Shown here piece after piece: positions 55,192-63,844 of a DNA stretch of 64,000 nt; within the stretch, counting starts at the first letter, position 1, and each line of letters begins with the position of its first letter. Source of the DNA: Alishewanella agri BL06 (GTDB lineage Bacteria; Pseudomonadota; Gammaproteobacteria; Enterobacterales; Alteromonadaceae); the NCBI RefSeq assembly GCF_000272005.1, contig NZ_AKKU01000006.1, positions 31,359 through 95,358 of the forward strand, written 5' to 3'. The notes under the pieces were generated by a model, which saw only the letters and a list, made by a program, of their open reading frames with translations, ran no database searches and had not been told where the DNA came from. A program made the position numbers and the translations under genes.

Positions 55192-58167
55192 ATGGCGACA
55201 GTTGCTCAAACCGCATACCCGACCTTACCGGCGAATTTTTCTCTCAAGCTCTTAAACAAACAGTATCAACCGACCAACTACGAACTGGAATGGCTCAGTG
55301 CTATCAGAAAACCCATCCAGCGATTGGGGTTTCTGGTGCAACTGAAAACGCTACAACGGCTCGGGTATGTAGTGTCCCCCCTTGACTGCCCAGACACCTT
55401 AATCAAATACCTTGCAAAATTAACAGGCATCACTACGCTGCCTTCTGCGAAGGACTGGGCAGCCTATATTAAATCGACCGCCAGAACCAAACATCTTGCG
55501 CAGATACGCGAATTTGTCGGTGTCAAATTGCTGCAGGAAGCCGATTGGGCATGGTTGAAAACGGTGGCAAGGCGTGCCGCACTGGTTAAAGACGCCGTTA
55601 ATGACATCCTCAACGTCTCGCTGGAGGAGCTTATCCACCACCGGTTTGAGCTGCCGGGGTTTACTCGTCTACTGCGCTTAGCAAGAACTGCCAGAAATGA
55701 AGTGAACACTGAATACTACCGGGCCATTTACGATGAGTTGCGACCGGAATCCATAGCCGAGTTGGACCAACTCCTGATCAAAGATGTCAATGAAAGTTAC
55801 AGCGCCTGGCAGCGGTTAAAGCGAGAACCCAAAAAGCCGAGCGCCAGAGAGATCCGTTCCTACATTCAGCATGTGACCTGGCTAAAATCGCTCAGTGAGC
55901 AAATGCCACAAATACGCCTCCCCGCGACCAAACTGAGTCAGTTCATGCTGGAGGCCCGTGCATTGGACGCCAAAGATATGCGGGAACTCAAGCCCCTAAA
56001 GCGTTATGCGTTAGCGGTGCTCCTTATCCGGGGTCAGCATGGGAAAGCACTGGATGATGTAGCAGACATCATGATCCGTATTCTGCGGGGACTGGAGAGT
56101 GTCGCAAAAAAGAATTACGACCAGCATATTTTGAACCGGCAAAAGGAAAGCGAAGCGCTCGTTCGTGGTTACTTTGATGCCATGGCGGCGTTTGGTAGCG
56201 AAGGCACCGCGGAAGAGCGAATTGACGCTATTCAGAAAACATTTTCACCGGACTTGACCACCCAAATGGCGAAGTGTCAGGAATATCTGGCGGCAGTAGC
56301 CCATGGTTTTTTACCATTTATGCTGCAGCCTTATCATCAGAAACGGTCCTTGCTGTTTTTGTGTCTGGAAGCCATGGAGCTTCGCAGTACCTCAACCGAT
56401 CAGAGCACCATTTCACTCATTGCCAACCTACAGTCACTGCGGAACAGTCACAAAGAAATGCTGCCAGTATCGCAACTGCAATCGGATGAATTCGATCTGC
56501 TTACACTTCTGTCTCCGCAATGGCAAAACATTATCAGACGTGACGTGGCAGGAAATGCCCTGTATCACCGCAAACTATATGAACTGGCGTGCTTTTCTAT
56601 GATCCGGCGAGAACTTCAATCAGGGGATTTGCATGTGGTACACGCCAGGGAATATGACGATTACCGAGAGGATTTGGTCAGTTGGGAGGAGTACCAGCAG
56701 GAAATTGATCGCTATGCGCAGGAAGTTGAACAGCCCGTTAATGACGCTGAGCGATTTGTCACCGAACTACAGCTGGAGCTCAGTGAGTTGGCCACGACGG
56801 TGGATCTCACATTCCCTGGTAATAGCCATGCCCAATTTATCGATGGACGCCTTAGTTTAAAGAAAAGCAATACTGCACGACCTGTCGCAGCTGTCCAGCG
56901 TTTAGACACCGCGATTGTCGATGGGATGGAGCCCTCAAGTATTGTCGATATTCTGACCGATTGCGAGCACTGGCTTGAACTGCACAAGTTGATACACACA
57001 GCTGCCGGCAACCAAGTGAAAATTGAATTTCCGGAGCAGCGTTTTTTAACCACACTGTTTTGCTACGGTTGCAATTTAGGGCCGGCTCAAACTTCCCGCT
57101 CAGTTAAAGGCTTTACACAAAAGCAAGTTGCCTGGCTTAACTTGCGCCATGTCACTGAAGAACGCTTAGAAAAAGCGTTGACCAAAGTCGTCAATGCATA
57201 CAACCAGTTTGATTTACCGAAGTATTGGGGCTCCGGTAAACACGCCTCTGCAGATGGGACTAAATGGGAGCTATATGAGCAGAATTTGATGTCAGAATTT
57301 CATATTCGATACGGTGGTTATGGCGGTATTGGTTATTATCACGTGTCGGATACCTACATTGCATTATTCAGCCATTTTATTCCTTGTGGTACCTATGAAG
57401 GGGTTCATATCCTGGACATCGTGCAGAAAAACGATTCAGACATTCAACCGGATACGCTGCATGGTGATACACAATCCCAGAGTTACACAGTGTTTGGATT
57501 GGCGCATTTATTGGGGATAAAACTGATGCCCCGGATCCGAAACATTCAGGATTTGAGTTTATACCGGCCAAGCAAAGACACGAAATACCAGCACATTGAT
57601 GCCTTGTTCAAAGGCTCTATTGATTTCGACCTGATCCAGGCCAGGTTACCAGATATGCTGCGGGTGGTTGTCTCCATCAAACTCGGCAGAATCACGCCGT
57701 CGACACTGCTCAAACGCTTAGGGACATTCAGCCGGAAGAACAAGTTGTACTTTGCGTTTCGGGAGCTGGGACGGTTGATTAGAACCATGTTTTTGCTCAA
57801 TTACATAGATAACCACGAGCTTCGTCAGCTCATCCATGCTGAAACCAACAAATCGGAAGCCTTCAATAACTTCACCAAATGGTTATTTTTTGGCAACGAT
57901 GGGATCATTGCTGAGAATATTAGGCATGAGCAGCAAAAAATAGTGAAATATAATCAACTTGTTGCCAATATGGTGATCCTGTATAACACGGAAAAGATGA
58001 CAAAACTCCTCAAGAAACTGGCTGAAGCAGGTCATGAGGTTACGCCAGAAACGTTGGCCGGTTTGTCACCTTACCGGACATCTCATATTAATCGGTACGG
58101 GGATTATCACATCGATATTAACCGGAAAACCGAACCATTGGATTTTACTGTCAAAGTCATTGAGTAG
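55192..58167 (+). CDS. tnpA: Tn3-family transposase TnpA
   Basis: 991 residues, the usual size. The N-terminal DUF4158 DNA-binding domain covers about residues 1-165. The DDE catalytic core is intact: first Asp in HASADGTKWE (about 687), second Asp in TLHGDTQSQS (about 757) and Glu in ETNKSEAFNNF (about 889). It binds the 36-38 base ends and carries out replicative transposition, leaving cointegrates that TnpS resolves. The ATG is the first in frame after the spacer. The gene points toward IRR, but 2 kb of passenger DNA lies between. Confidence 0.95.
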   Translation: MATVAQTAYPTLPANFSLKLLNKQYQPTNYELEWLSAIRKPIQRLGFLVQLKTLQRLGYVVSPLDCPDTLIKYLAKLTGITTLPSAKDWAAYIKSTARTKHLAQIREFVGVKLLQEADWAWLKTVARRAALVKDAVNDILNVSLEELIHHRFELPGFTRLLRLARTARNEVNTEYYRAIYDELRPESIAELDQLLIKDVNESYSAWQRLKREPKKPSAREIRSYIQHVTWLKSLSEQMPQIRLPATKLSQFMLEARALDAKDMRELKPLKRYALAVLLIRGQHGKALDDVADIMIRILRGLESVAKKNYDQHILNRQKESEALVRGYFDAMAAFGSEGTAEERIDAIQKTFSPDLTTQMAKCQEYLAAVAHGFLPFMLQPYHQKRSLLFLCLEAMELRSTSTDQSTISLIANLQSLRNSHKEMLPVSQLQSDEFDLLTLLSPQWQNIIRRDVAGNALYHRKLYELACFSMIRRELQSGDLHVVHAREYDDYREDLVSWEEYQQEIDRYAQEVEQPVNDAERFVTELQLELSELATTVDLTFPGNSHAQFIDGRLSLKKSNTARPVAAVQRLDTAIVDGMEPSSIVDILTDCEHWLELHKLIHTAAGNQVKIEFPEQRFLTTLFCYGCNLGPAQTSRSVKGFTQKQVAWLNLRHVTEERLEKALTKVVNAYNQFDLPKYWGSGKHASADGTKWELYEQNLMSEFHIRYGGYGGIGYYHVSDTYIALFSHFIPCGTYEGVHILDIVQKNDSDIQPDTLHGDTQSQSYTVFGLAHLLGIKLMPRIRNIQDLSLYRPSKDTKYQHIDALFKGSIDFDLIQARLPDMLRVVVSIKLGRITPSTLLKRLGTFSRKNKLYFAFRELGRLIRTMFLLNYIDNHELRQLIHAETNKSEAFNNFTKWLFFGNDGIIAENIRHEQQKIVKYNQLVANMVILYNTEKMTKLLKKLAEAGHEVTPETLAGLSPYRTSHINRYGDYHIDINRKTEPLDFTVKVIE

Positions 58168-58189
58168 ACGTTTGGCGAAGGTGAAAATA

Positions 58190-58285
58190 GTGACAGAACT
58201 TCATGAGCTTAATCGGCTTGCGTCTAAGCGGCTTCAAGACCATATTGAGAAACATCGTCAGATGCGTATAAACTCAAAAAGTTAA
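58190..58285 (+). CDS. Very small open reading frame after tnpA
   Basis: 31 codons from a GTG with GAAGGTG upstream. The product is charged and helical (MTELHELNRLASKRLQDHI and a basic tail). It ends 15 bases before the PIN-like gene, so it might be the remains of its antitoxin or a truncated HTH protein. Evidence is limited to spacing and a ribosome binding site. Confidence 0.25.
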   Translation: MTELHELNRLASKRLQDHIEKHRQMRINSKS

Positions 58286-58299
58286 AATTAACCGTTGCC

Positions 58300-59168
58300 A
58301 TGATCATGTTCGCAGAGACATTCTTCGCTAAAGCGCATTCGGGTCAGTATGTCTTTCCAATCGCCTTTCCGACCTTTGTAGAGTTAGATGCGCTGGTCAT
58401 TCCTGAAACACGAGCGGTATTAAATGACCTTGTCGATGAGTTCTCAAGCGGGTTTTGTATTGTCCATCAACATGAACGGATCCGGGAAGAACTGGTGCAG
58501 CTGACCTCAGCTCAATGGAACGTGCACAAGGCCGCATCTGATTATTTATGCAGTCCACTGGAACTGATGAGGAATTGTCTTACCCCACGCTTCCTGCATT
58601 TGTCACTGCCAGTATCGACCAGAACACTTTCAACAAGGCGTGGTTTGATGCGATGACGGAATTGCCCATGTCCGCGCAGTTGAAAGTGGCAGCGACGGCA
58701 CCTGACGAGAAATGGAATAATGAACTTGGACTTACATCGCTCAACGAAGCCAAAATCAAATATCAGGGCGACGTCGGCACCCTAAAACAGACAATTTTTG
58801 TGGAGCTAAAAGGCTGTATTGAAGCCTGGGCAGACATTGAAGGACAGGCCATTGAACCAAAAATTGTGGCTGAAATGGCGTGCTACATCATGGCAATCTG
58901 GCAGTCGGATACTTTTTATTTAGCCTTTCCAACACTGCGAGTGTTGATTGCTTTGCATGGGAGTCTACGCACTGATCCAAACCGACGCTTTAAAAGCGGG
59001 GATTTAAATGATTTTTCCGTTGCAGCAGATGCGCTATCAATCTGTGATGTGTTTCTAACCGACAGGCGCTTAGCAAATCTAATAAGCTCAGAAGAGCTTG
59101 ATTTGGGAACACTGCTTGGCTGCCAAGTTATCCATGGCTTTGAGGCAATGGCCAACTATTTTAGCTAA
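58300..59168 (+). pseudogene. PIN-like domain protein, frameshifted
   Basis: Two overlapping frames make one protein of about 288 residues. The first runs from 58300 through VFPIAFPTFVELDALVIPE and VDEFSSGFCIVHQHERIREE; the second carries on from about 58548 (SIDQNTFNKAWFDAM) to 59168. The C-terminus ADALSICDVFLTDRRLANL is the PIN-like Asp-rich end. A single one-base shift at about 58548 would join them. The first catalytic Asp of a normal PIN start is not visible. It may be a decayed toxin, or two real coupled genes; I favour decay. Confidence 0.5.
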
Positions 59169-59275
59169 TCCGGTAAATTGGGCTAAAAAATAACGACCGA
59201 AAACATGCTAAAACGGCATGTAAAGCTTAATAGTCATATACTTATGTGATAGCAATAATCAAAAAGGACAGAAAA

Positions 59276-59530
59276 ATGGAAGATGAAGTATACGCCATAA
59301 TAGCCCCTTGGGCAGGCATTCCAACCTGGTACACCGGTCACCAATTGGATCAGAATCGTTTTGCCAGTGTCATGGATGACTTGCACAGTCGTTTTGGTCC
59401 GGGACTTGATATGAAAGTTTTTGAGGCTGCGTTACGACGGCACGCAGAGCAAACTCCTACAATGCTTGGCGCTCCAGATAACTGGGATCCCGTAATAAGA
59501 GAGTTTGCAGTGTTGGCAAAAAACTATTAA
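59276..59530 (+). CDS. Small protein of unknown function
   Basis: 84 residues from the ATG with AAAAGGA upstream, a convincing translation start. The sequence is mixed alpha/beta with PWAGIPTWYTGHQLDQNRF near the start and MKVFEAALRRHAEQT in the middle. No family recognised, no membrane segment and no metal motif. It is part of the passenger block between tnpA and IRR. Confidence 0.6.
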   Translation: MEDEVYAIIAPWAGIPTWYTGHQLDQNRFASVMDDLHSRFGPGLDMKVFEAALRRHAEQTPTMLGAPDNWDPVIREFAVLAKNY

Positions 59531-59633
59531 GGGGGCGTTGTGAGCAACTCAAACACTCCGCAAACCATTTCAAAGCAAGTCAAATAGGTTAATATCAAAG
59601 TTAAACCTGAAGGCACCACCGGTTTATGTAAAA

Positions 59634-60170
59634 GTGCAGCCTGAACCAGGGGCGATAGTGAACGAATGTTTTCCGAATGTAGAACGCATAGTTCTCTCAA
59701 ATGGTGGAAAAATGCTATGTGGATGGCAGATTTGGGAATGGCCTAATGTCATGATAGAAGCTGAATTTCATGCTATTTGGCAAAATCCAAAAGGGGACTG
59801 GGTCGATATCACACCGAAGCAAGATGAAGAACAGACTATTTTGTTCGCTCACACCCCAAAGCGGCCATATGACGGCAAACGTGTTGATAATGTAAGACTC
59901 GCGTTACGTGATGACATCATCATTCATCACTTTATCCAAATATCTGAACTTCTCAGCAAAGCTTTACAGGATGGCCGCGAATTCGAGTACGGTTTTATAA
60001 CTGTACCTGAAGCAAAAATGAAACCACTCATGGAAGCCAAAAGATTTCTATTGGGGGCGCTAAAAGCGGGGTATAGAGATCACGATACGTGTTGTTGCAA
60101 GAGTTCTATTAAATACAAGCGATGCTGCGGAAAGGAAATTCAGAAATATATTTCTGAATCAGTTAGATAA
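59634..60170 (+). CDS. SEC-C motif protein
   Basis: 178 residues from a GTG; the start is uncertain because the frame is open further upstream without an ATG. A small reading frame with a good GTG start (59540) just before it may represent the original N-terminus, shifted in frame. The C-terminus is a SEC-C-like zinc motif, CCCKSSIKYKRCCGK, modified from the usual CxCGSGKKYKKCCG. The rest is an alpha/beta region with no known domain. SEC-C motifs bind zinc and often contact SecB or ribosome-linked partners. Confidence 0.6.
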   Translation: MQPEPGAIVNECFPNVERIVLSNGGKMLCGWQIWEWPNVMIEAEFHAIWQNPKGDWVDITPKQDEEQTILFAHTPKRPYDGKRVDNVRLALRDDIIIHHFIQISELLSKALQDGREFEYGFITVPEAKMKPLMEAKRFLLGALKAGYRDHDTCCCKSSIKYKRCCGKEIQKYISESVR

Positions 60171-60176
60171 TATACT

Positions 60177-60212
60177 TTTCATGAAAAATTTCCAGAATCC
60201 CGGCTAACCCTC
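60177..60212 (-). repeat. Transposon right inverted repeat (IRR)
   Basis: The reverse complement starts GAGGGTTAGCCGGGATTCTG and ends TCATGAAA, matching IRL at 33 of 36 positions. It begins 6 bases after the SEC-C gene. The host sequence AAATTGG continues directly after. Confidence 0.9.
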
Positions 60213-60451
60213 AAATTGGCTAAAGCCGCACGGCGGATCCGTTCAGCCAGCGCCGGTAAATTACAGTGCTGATCGCTGCTTTGCCAGCAAAGGTGAGCCA
60301 GCTGACTGGCGAAGTAAACCGCATGCTGGCCAGTACCACTGCCAATTTCCAGTACCTGCTGGCAATTGGCAAACGCCTGATTTAATACCGACAGAATAGG
60401 GGACTTGTTATTTTCACAGGCTTGCGAGTAGGGTAGATCGCTATCGTTCAT
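60213..60451 (-). pseudogene. DUF938 methyltransferase, 5-prime fragment
   Basis: About 80 N-terminal codons (YSQACENNKSPIL and the SAM loop EIGSGTGQHAVYF), then the gene is cut by IRR exactly where the left copy reads AAATT (38977). The complete copy is at 38616-39215. The fragment cannot make an enzyme. It is the right-hand partner of the duplicated host segment. Confidence 0.9.
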
Positions 60452-60465
60452 CGTTATCACTTATC

Positions 60466-61200
60466 TTAAGTCTGCTTACAGTCTGTAGCAGCTCTTTCCA
60501 GTAGTAATTGTGCCCAAAGCGCCGCACCTTTAGCCGAAGGATGAAAGCCGTCTGCTGCCAGTAGCTCCGGGCTTAACGGCAGCTTAGCATCAACCAACAC
60601 TGCGTTGGGCCACTGGGCTAACTCTTGCGCTAAAACCCTGTTTAAGAGTCGCGCCTTCAGACCAAGCCACTGATTTAACGGCCAGGGTAGCGCGGTAAAC
60701 TGCTGCATCGGTGGTATGGCGCTAATAATAATCAGTGGTGACTGAAATCGGGTGCTAAGCAATGCGAGTAATTCCCGACACAGTTCGCGGTACTGGCGAT
60801 TTCCAGTCAGAGCGGTGACATTATTCACACCAATCGAAACATAGATCTGATCAAAGTTTTGCTCGGGCATACTTTGCAGTAACTTAATCAGTCCGTTACA
60901 ACACAGGCCGCTTTGCGCCACCAACTGCCATTCTACAGAGTTCGCAACCGCTAACGCCCGGGTCAGATGGCCAGCCAGCGCCTGTTGCTGCGAAGCAATA
61001 CCGACACCAGCTGCCGCCGAGTCACCACAAATCAATACTTTTAACACGGGTTGTTGTGCCGTCACCTTGCTTGCAGCAATACTGCCAGCTCTGTCACCAG
61101 CGGCTTCACGTAACCGCACAGCCAGCTTGCGCAGACGCTTGCCTTGCCAAAGTAATAATGGCCAAAGCAGAGCAGTGACGAAGTACCAAGATACCTGCAT
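60466..61200 (-). CDS. SGNH/GDSL hydrolase, right copy
   Basis: 244 residues, nearly identical to the left copy at 39230-39976. All catalytic blocks are kept (GDSAAAG, SIGVNNVT, DGFHPS). Differences are in the N-terminal part: one WPLLL instead of two, Arg/Ala for Pro/Thr in the basic linker, and Lys-Val-Thr-Ala in place of Asn-Ala-Ala. The membrane anchor is slightly shorter. It has its own start, but the downstream methyltransferase partner is broken. Confidence 0.88.
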   Translation of the reverse strand: MQVSWYFVTALLWPLLLWQGKRLRKLAVRLREAAGDRAGSIAASKVTAQQPVLKVLICGDSAAAGVGIASQQQALAGHLTRALAVANSVEWQLVAQSGLCCNGLIKLLQSMPEQNFDQIYVSIGVNNVTALTGNRQYRELCRELLALLSTRFQSPLIIISAIPPMQQFTALPWPLNQWLGLKARLLNRVLAQELAQWPNAVLVDAKLPLSPELLAADGFHPSAKGAALWAQLLLERAATDCKQT

Positions 61201-61279
61201 ATAAGCTGCTCTTGAAACTCTCTATAACGCTAAAGTTGGCATTATAGCGCGAAATCTATTATTCAAGACCATATGACCC

Positions 61280-61440
61280 ATGCTGATTAGTACTACACGC
61301 AATGTGGCAGCTGTGGTGGCAATACACCGTTAAAACGTGTTTGCCCGGCATGCAGTAGCCCGCAAACTAAAGTAAGCAAAGCCAAAGAAACTTACCGGTT
61401 AAAGTGCGATGGATGTGGCGCAAGTTTCATATACCGTTGA
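61280..61440 (+). pseudogene. Zinc-ribbon small gene, right copy, frameshifted
   Basis: The counterpart of 40056-40211. It has ATG at the start, but one base fewer after the third codon (CTGATTAGTAC against CTGATTTGCTAC) throws the reading frame off. The CxxC codons downstream are intact (CGSC, CPAC, CDGC) and the frame ends with Ile-Tyr-Arg-TGA, which shows the original 3-prime end. So each of the two copies is altered at one end. Confidence 0.45.
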
Positions 61441-61641
61441 TGGTTTATAGGGGGACTTATAACGGGTAACTAAACAATAAAATAATTATCAATTTAACAT
61501 AATATACATTATAGGCTAGATAGGTTCACCAGGCTTTACTCCGAGCTCTCGACATCATTCAGAGATATCATCTTTCTGTTGAGTTGCAAATACGCGTAAG
61601 ATTGCTATATTTTTGTTAACCAAACGTGATGAGGAAATCTA

Positions 61642-62016
61642 ATGACTCGCGAGCATGCTGAATATCAAGTAGCACATTCGTCTGGTGCAGAAACTATGGC
61701 AGCAATGTCAGTTAACATCGACTATACCAAGCTATTTGCTGTTATCGTTGCTGCGTTACTGACTGCCGTGTCCATTCTGTTTATTGTCGGAATTTTTATT
61801 ATGCAACTGGCGCTGCGCTCATTTGAACAGTCAATGACATTAATGATGCATCCAAACGATACCATCCCGGCTGCAGTAGTTAAATCATCACTGACCGGGC
61901 TGCAAGCTTCCTCGACTAATCAATCACATCATCTGCAAGCGGGAAACGAAGGATGTGTTTTTCCCTCAGATAACGGTGCTACAGTGGATAAACCAAAGTC
62001 GGATAATCAGCACTAG
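61642..62016 (+). CDS. Small single-pass membrane protein of unknown function
   Basis: 124 residues with GAGGAAA before the ATG. One transmembrane helix (LFAVIVAALLTAVSILFIVG and on to about residue 50) follows a 29-residue N-terminus; the rest is polar and likely disordered (Ser/Asn/Gln/His-rich). I do not recognise it. It converges with the antiporter gene. Typical of accessory or lineage-specific membrane proteins. Confidence 0.6.
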   Translation: MTREHAEYQVAHSSGAETMAAMSVNIDYTKLFAVIVAALLTAVSILFIVGIFIMQLALRSFEQSMTLMMHPNDTIPAAVVKSSLTGLQASSTNQSHHLQAGNEGCVFPSDNGATVDKPKSDNQH

Positions 62017-62119
62017 CACGCAGATTTGCGCACTAACATAGGACTACACATCACAAGCCCTGCCTTGTGTAAATACTCGCCACTCAGCTGCAAAAACAAC
62101 CAGAAAATGTCAATAAACC

Positions 62120-63844
62120 CTATACTGACACGGGCTTTATACCTACTTGTTGGATTTGGCCTTTATCATCAATCTGACGTACCGTTAGCAATAACTGGTC
62201 GAGTCTAACCTGATCGCCCACCACCACCCGGCGGTGAAATTTCTGCGTAATATAATCGGCCAGGCTGAGATTTTGGTCCTGATCTTTGAAATCGATGGTG
62301 TAAAACGCGTCCAAATCCCGTAATGAAATATTACCGTTAAGTACAAAGTCACCAAAGAAATTACTGTTATCAAGGATGCTTTTATCTGCATCGCTGGCGA
62401 GCACTTCGCTCAGTTTTTTCACATGTTTAAGTGGCGCCAGCACCATGATGGTGTCGCCATTCGCAATAGCGGGATCCTCTGCTGCCTGCAACCATTCTCC
62501 ATCGCGTATTAAGCCCAGATACTGTACTGGTAAAGTAATAGCGAGTTGTTGCCACTTTAAGGTGAGCACCGGCGAGTTGCTGGTTACTTTATAGGCAAGT
62601 ACTTCCATCACTTCTTTTGCCGGAATCGCATCCAAAGGCATCGCCTGGTCGGGCTCTAATTCCGCCGGTACCTCTAGCTTCAACCAGCGAGCTACCGGGA
62701 TCAAACTCCAGCCTTGCAGCAATAACGATACGATAACTACGACAAAGGCTACATCAAAATACAAATGTTCATTGGGCACGCCAGCCAACCATGGAAACAA
62801 CGCCAGAATGATTGGTACGGCGCCACGTAAGCCAACCCAACTGATAAAAAGCTGATCTTTGGCCGGAAATTTGAACGGAATTAAACAAATAAATACAGCC
62901 AGCGGTCTGGCGATAAAAATGAGTACTGCGGCTAGTAATAAGGCAGGCCCAAGGTGTTCCAGCAAATTGGTTGGTGAAACTAATAACCCCAACATTAAAA
63001 ACATACTAATTTGGCTGATCCAGGCTAAGCCGTCATGCATCCGCAATATATGAATAATCTGCGGTAGTTTGGCATTACCCACGATATAGCCCATCAGATA
63101 GACGGCGAGAAAACCACTGCCGCCGAACGAGTTCGTTAAAGCGTAGATCACAACACTGCTGGCGACTGCCAGCAGTGGGAAAAATGCAAAGCTCAGCGGT
63201 AGCTTACGGCACAGATAAACAAACACCCTGCCCGCTGCGTAGCCCATGGCGCCGCCAACCAGAGCTTGTTGCATAAAACTGACCAGGACAAACCAATCCA
63301 GGCTCTGATCATTTGCCAGCAATGACACTAATGTCAGGGTGAGCATAATCGCCATCGGGTCATTACTGCCAGATTCGATTTCTAAGGTTGAGGCTACCCG
63401 CTCTTTAATTTTTAAACGCTGTGACTGAAAGATCGAAAATACGGCAGCCGCATCAGTCGAGCTTAAAATTGCTCCTAACAACAATCCCTCAACCCAGGAT
63501 AAATTGAGTAAATAAGCAGCTGCCACACCTACTACACCACAGGTCAGCACCACGCCAAAGGTAGCCAGCATGGAAGCTGGTGCCAAAGCTACCCGGAAAC
63601 GCTCCGGATGCGTGCGCATGCCGCCATCAAACAGAATAATCACCAGTGCGATGGAGCCGATTAAAAACGCAGTTTGCGGATTGGAAAATTGGATGCCCCC
63701 TATGCCATCTTCACCGGCAATCATGCCGACAAGCAAGAATACCAATAGCATAGGAGCGCCAAGCCTTGCGGAGATCAAGGTGGCGATAATACTGATAAAA
63801 AACAATAAAGCACCGGCCAATATAGCCAGGTTAATTCCATCCAT
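62120..63844 (-). CDS. nhaP2: NhaP2/CvrA-type K+(Na+)/H+ antiporter
   Basis: 574 residues from the ATG chosen by analogy with NhaP2 (about 575); the frame is open 29 codons further but the extra part is not membrane-like. It has 12-13 transmembrane helices, with the CPA1-type blocks LLLGAILSSTDAAAVFSIF and ESGSNDPMAIMLTL (catalytic Asp). The C-terminal half is cytoplasmic with a TrkA_C domain and a CorC_HlyC-like end. It exchanges K+ or Na+ for H+ to control cytoplasmic pH and cell turgor. Confidence 0.92.
   Translation of the reverse strand: MDGINLAILAGALLFFISIIATLISARLGAPMLLVFLLVGMIAGEDGIGGIQFSNPQTAFLIGSIALVIILFDGGMRTHPERFRVALAPASMLATFGVVLTCGVVGVAAAYLLNLSWVEGLLLGAILSSTDAAAVFSIFQSQRLKIKERVASTLEIESGSNDPMAIMLTLTLVSLLANDQSLDWFVLVSFMQQALVGGAMGYAAGRVFVYLCRKLPLSFAFFPLLAVASSVVIYALTNSFGGSGFLAVYLMGYIVGNAKLPQIIHILRMHDGLAWISQISMFLMLGLLVSPTNLLEHLGPALLLAAVLIFIARPLAVFICLIPFKFPAKDQLFISWVGLRGAVPIILALFPWLAGVPNEHLYFDVAFVVVIVSLLLQGWSLIPVARWLKLEVPAELEPDQAMPLDAIPAKEVMEVLAYKVTSNSPVLTLKWQQLAITLPVQYLGLIRDGEWLQAAEDPAIANGDTIMVLAPLKHVKKLSEVLASDADKSILDNSNFFGDFVLNGNISLRDLDAFYTIDFKDQDQNLSLADYITQKFHRRVVVGDQVRLDQLLLTVRQIDDKGQIQQVGIKPVSV

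Larger units (their letters stand above)
40211..60212 (+). mobile_element. ~20 kb Tn3-family transposon with TnpS/TnpT-type resolution and a TA pair
   Basis: The element is bounded by 36-base inverted repeats (33/36 identical) beginning GAGGGTTA. Inside are a Tn3-type transposase (55192-58167), a tyrosine recombinase and a KfrA-like coiled-coil protein divergent around a palindrome-rich region, a toxin-antitoxin pair, and passenger genes on both sides. This architecture is that of the Tn4651-like branch of the Tn3 family. The flanking 5-mers are ATATA on the left and AAATT on the right, so there is no direct target duplication. The left part has accumulated broken insertion sequences. Confidence 0.85.
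60213..61433. repeat. Right copy of the host segment duplicated across the transposon
   Basis: 1221 bases matching 38977-40210 in the same orientation. It begins at the first base after IRR and follows the left copy up to the sequence GTTTCATATA, where the left copy meets IRL. Beyond 61433 it continues into unique host DNA. Confidence 0.95.

Noticed and set aside
55192..58167. Frameshift or missing catalytic residue in tnpA
   Set aside because: The frame is complete over 991 codons and all three DDE residues are in their expected blocks.
40206..60217. 5-base target duplication around the transposon
   Set aside because: ATATA on the left and AAATT on the right do not match; each instead matches the host sequence at a different site of the duplicated segment.
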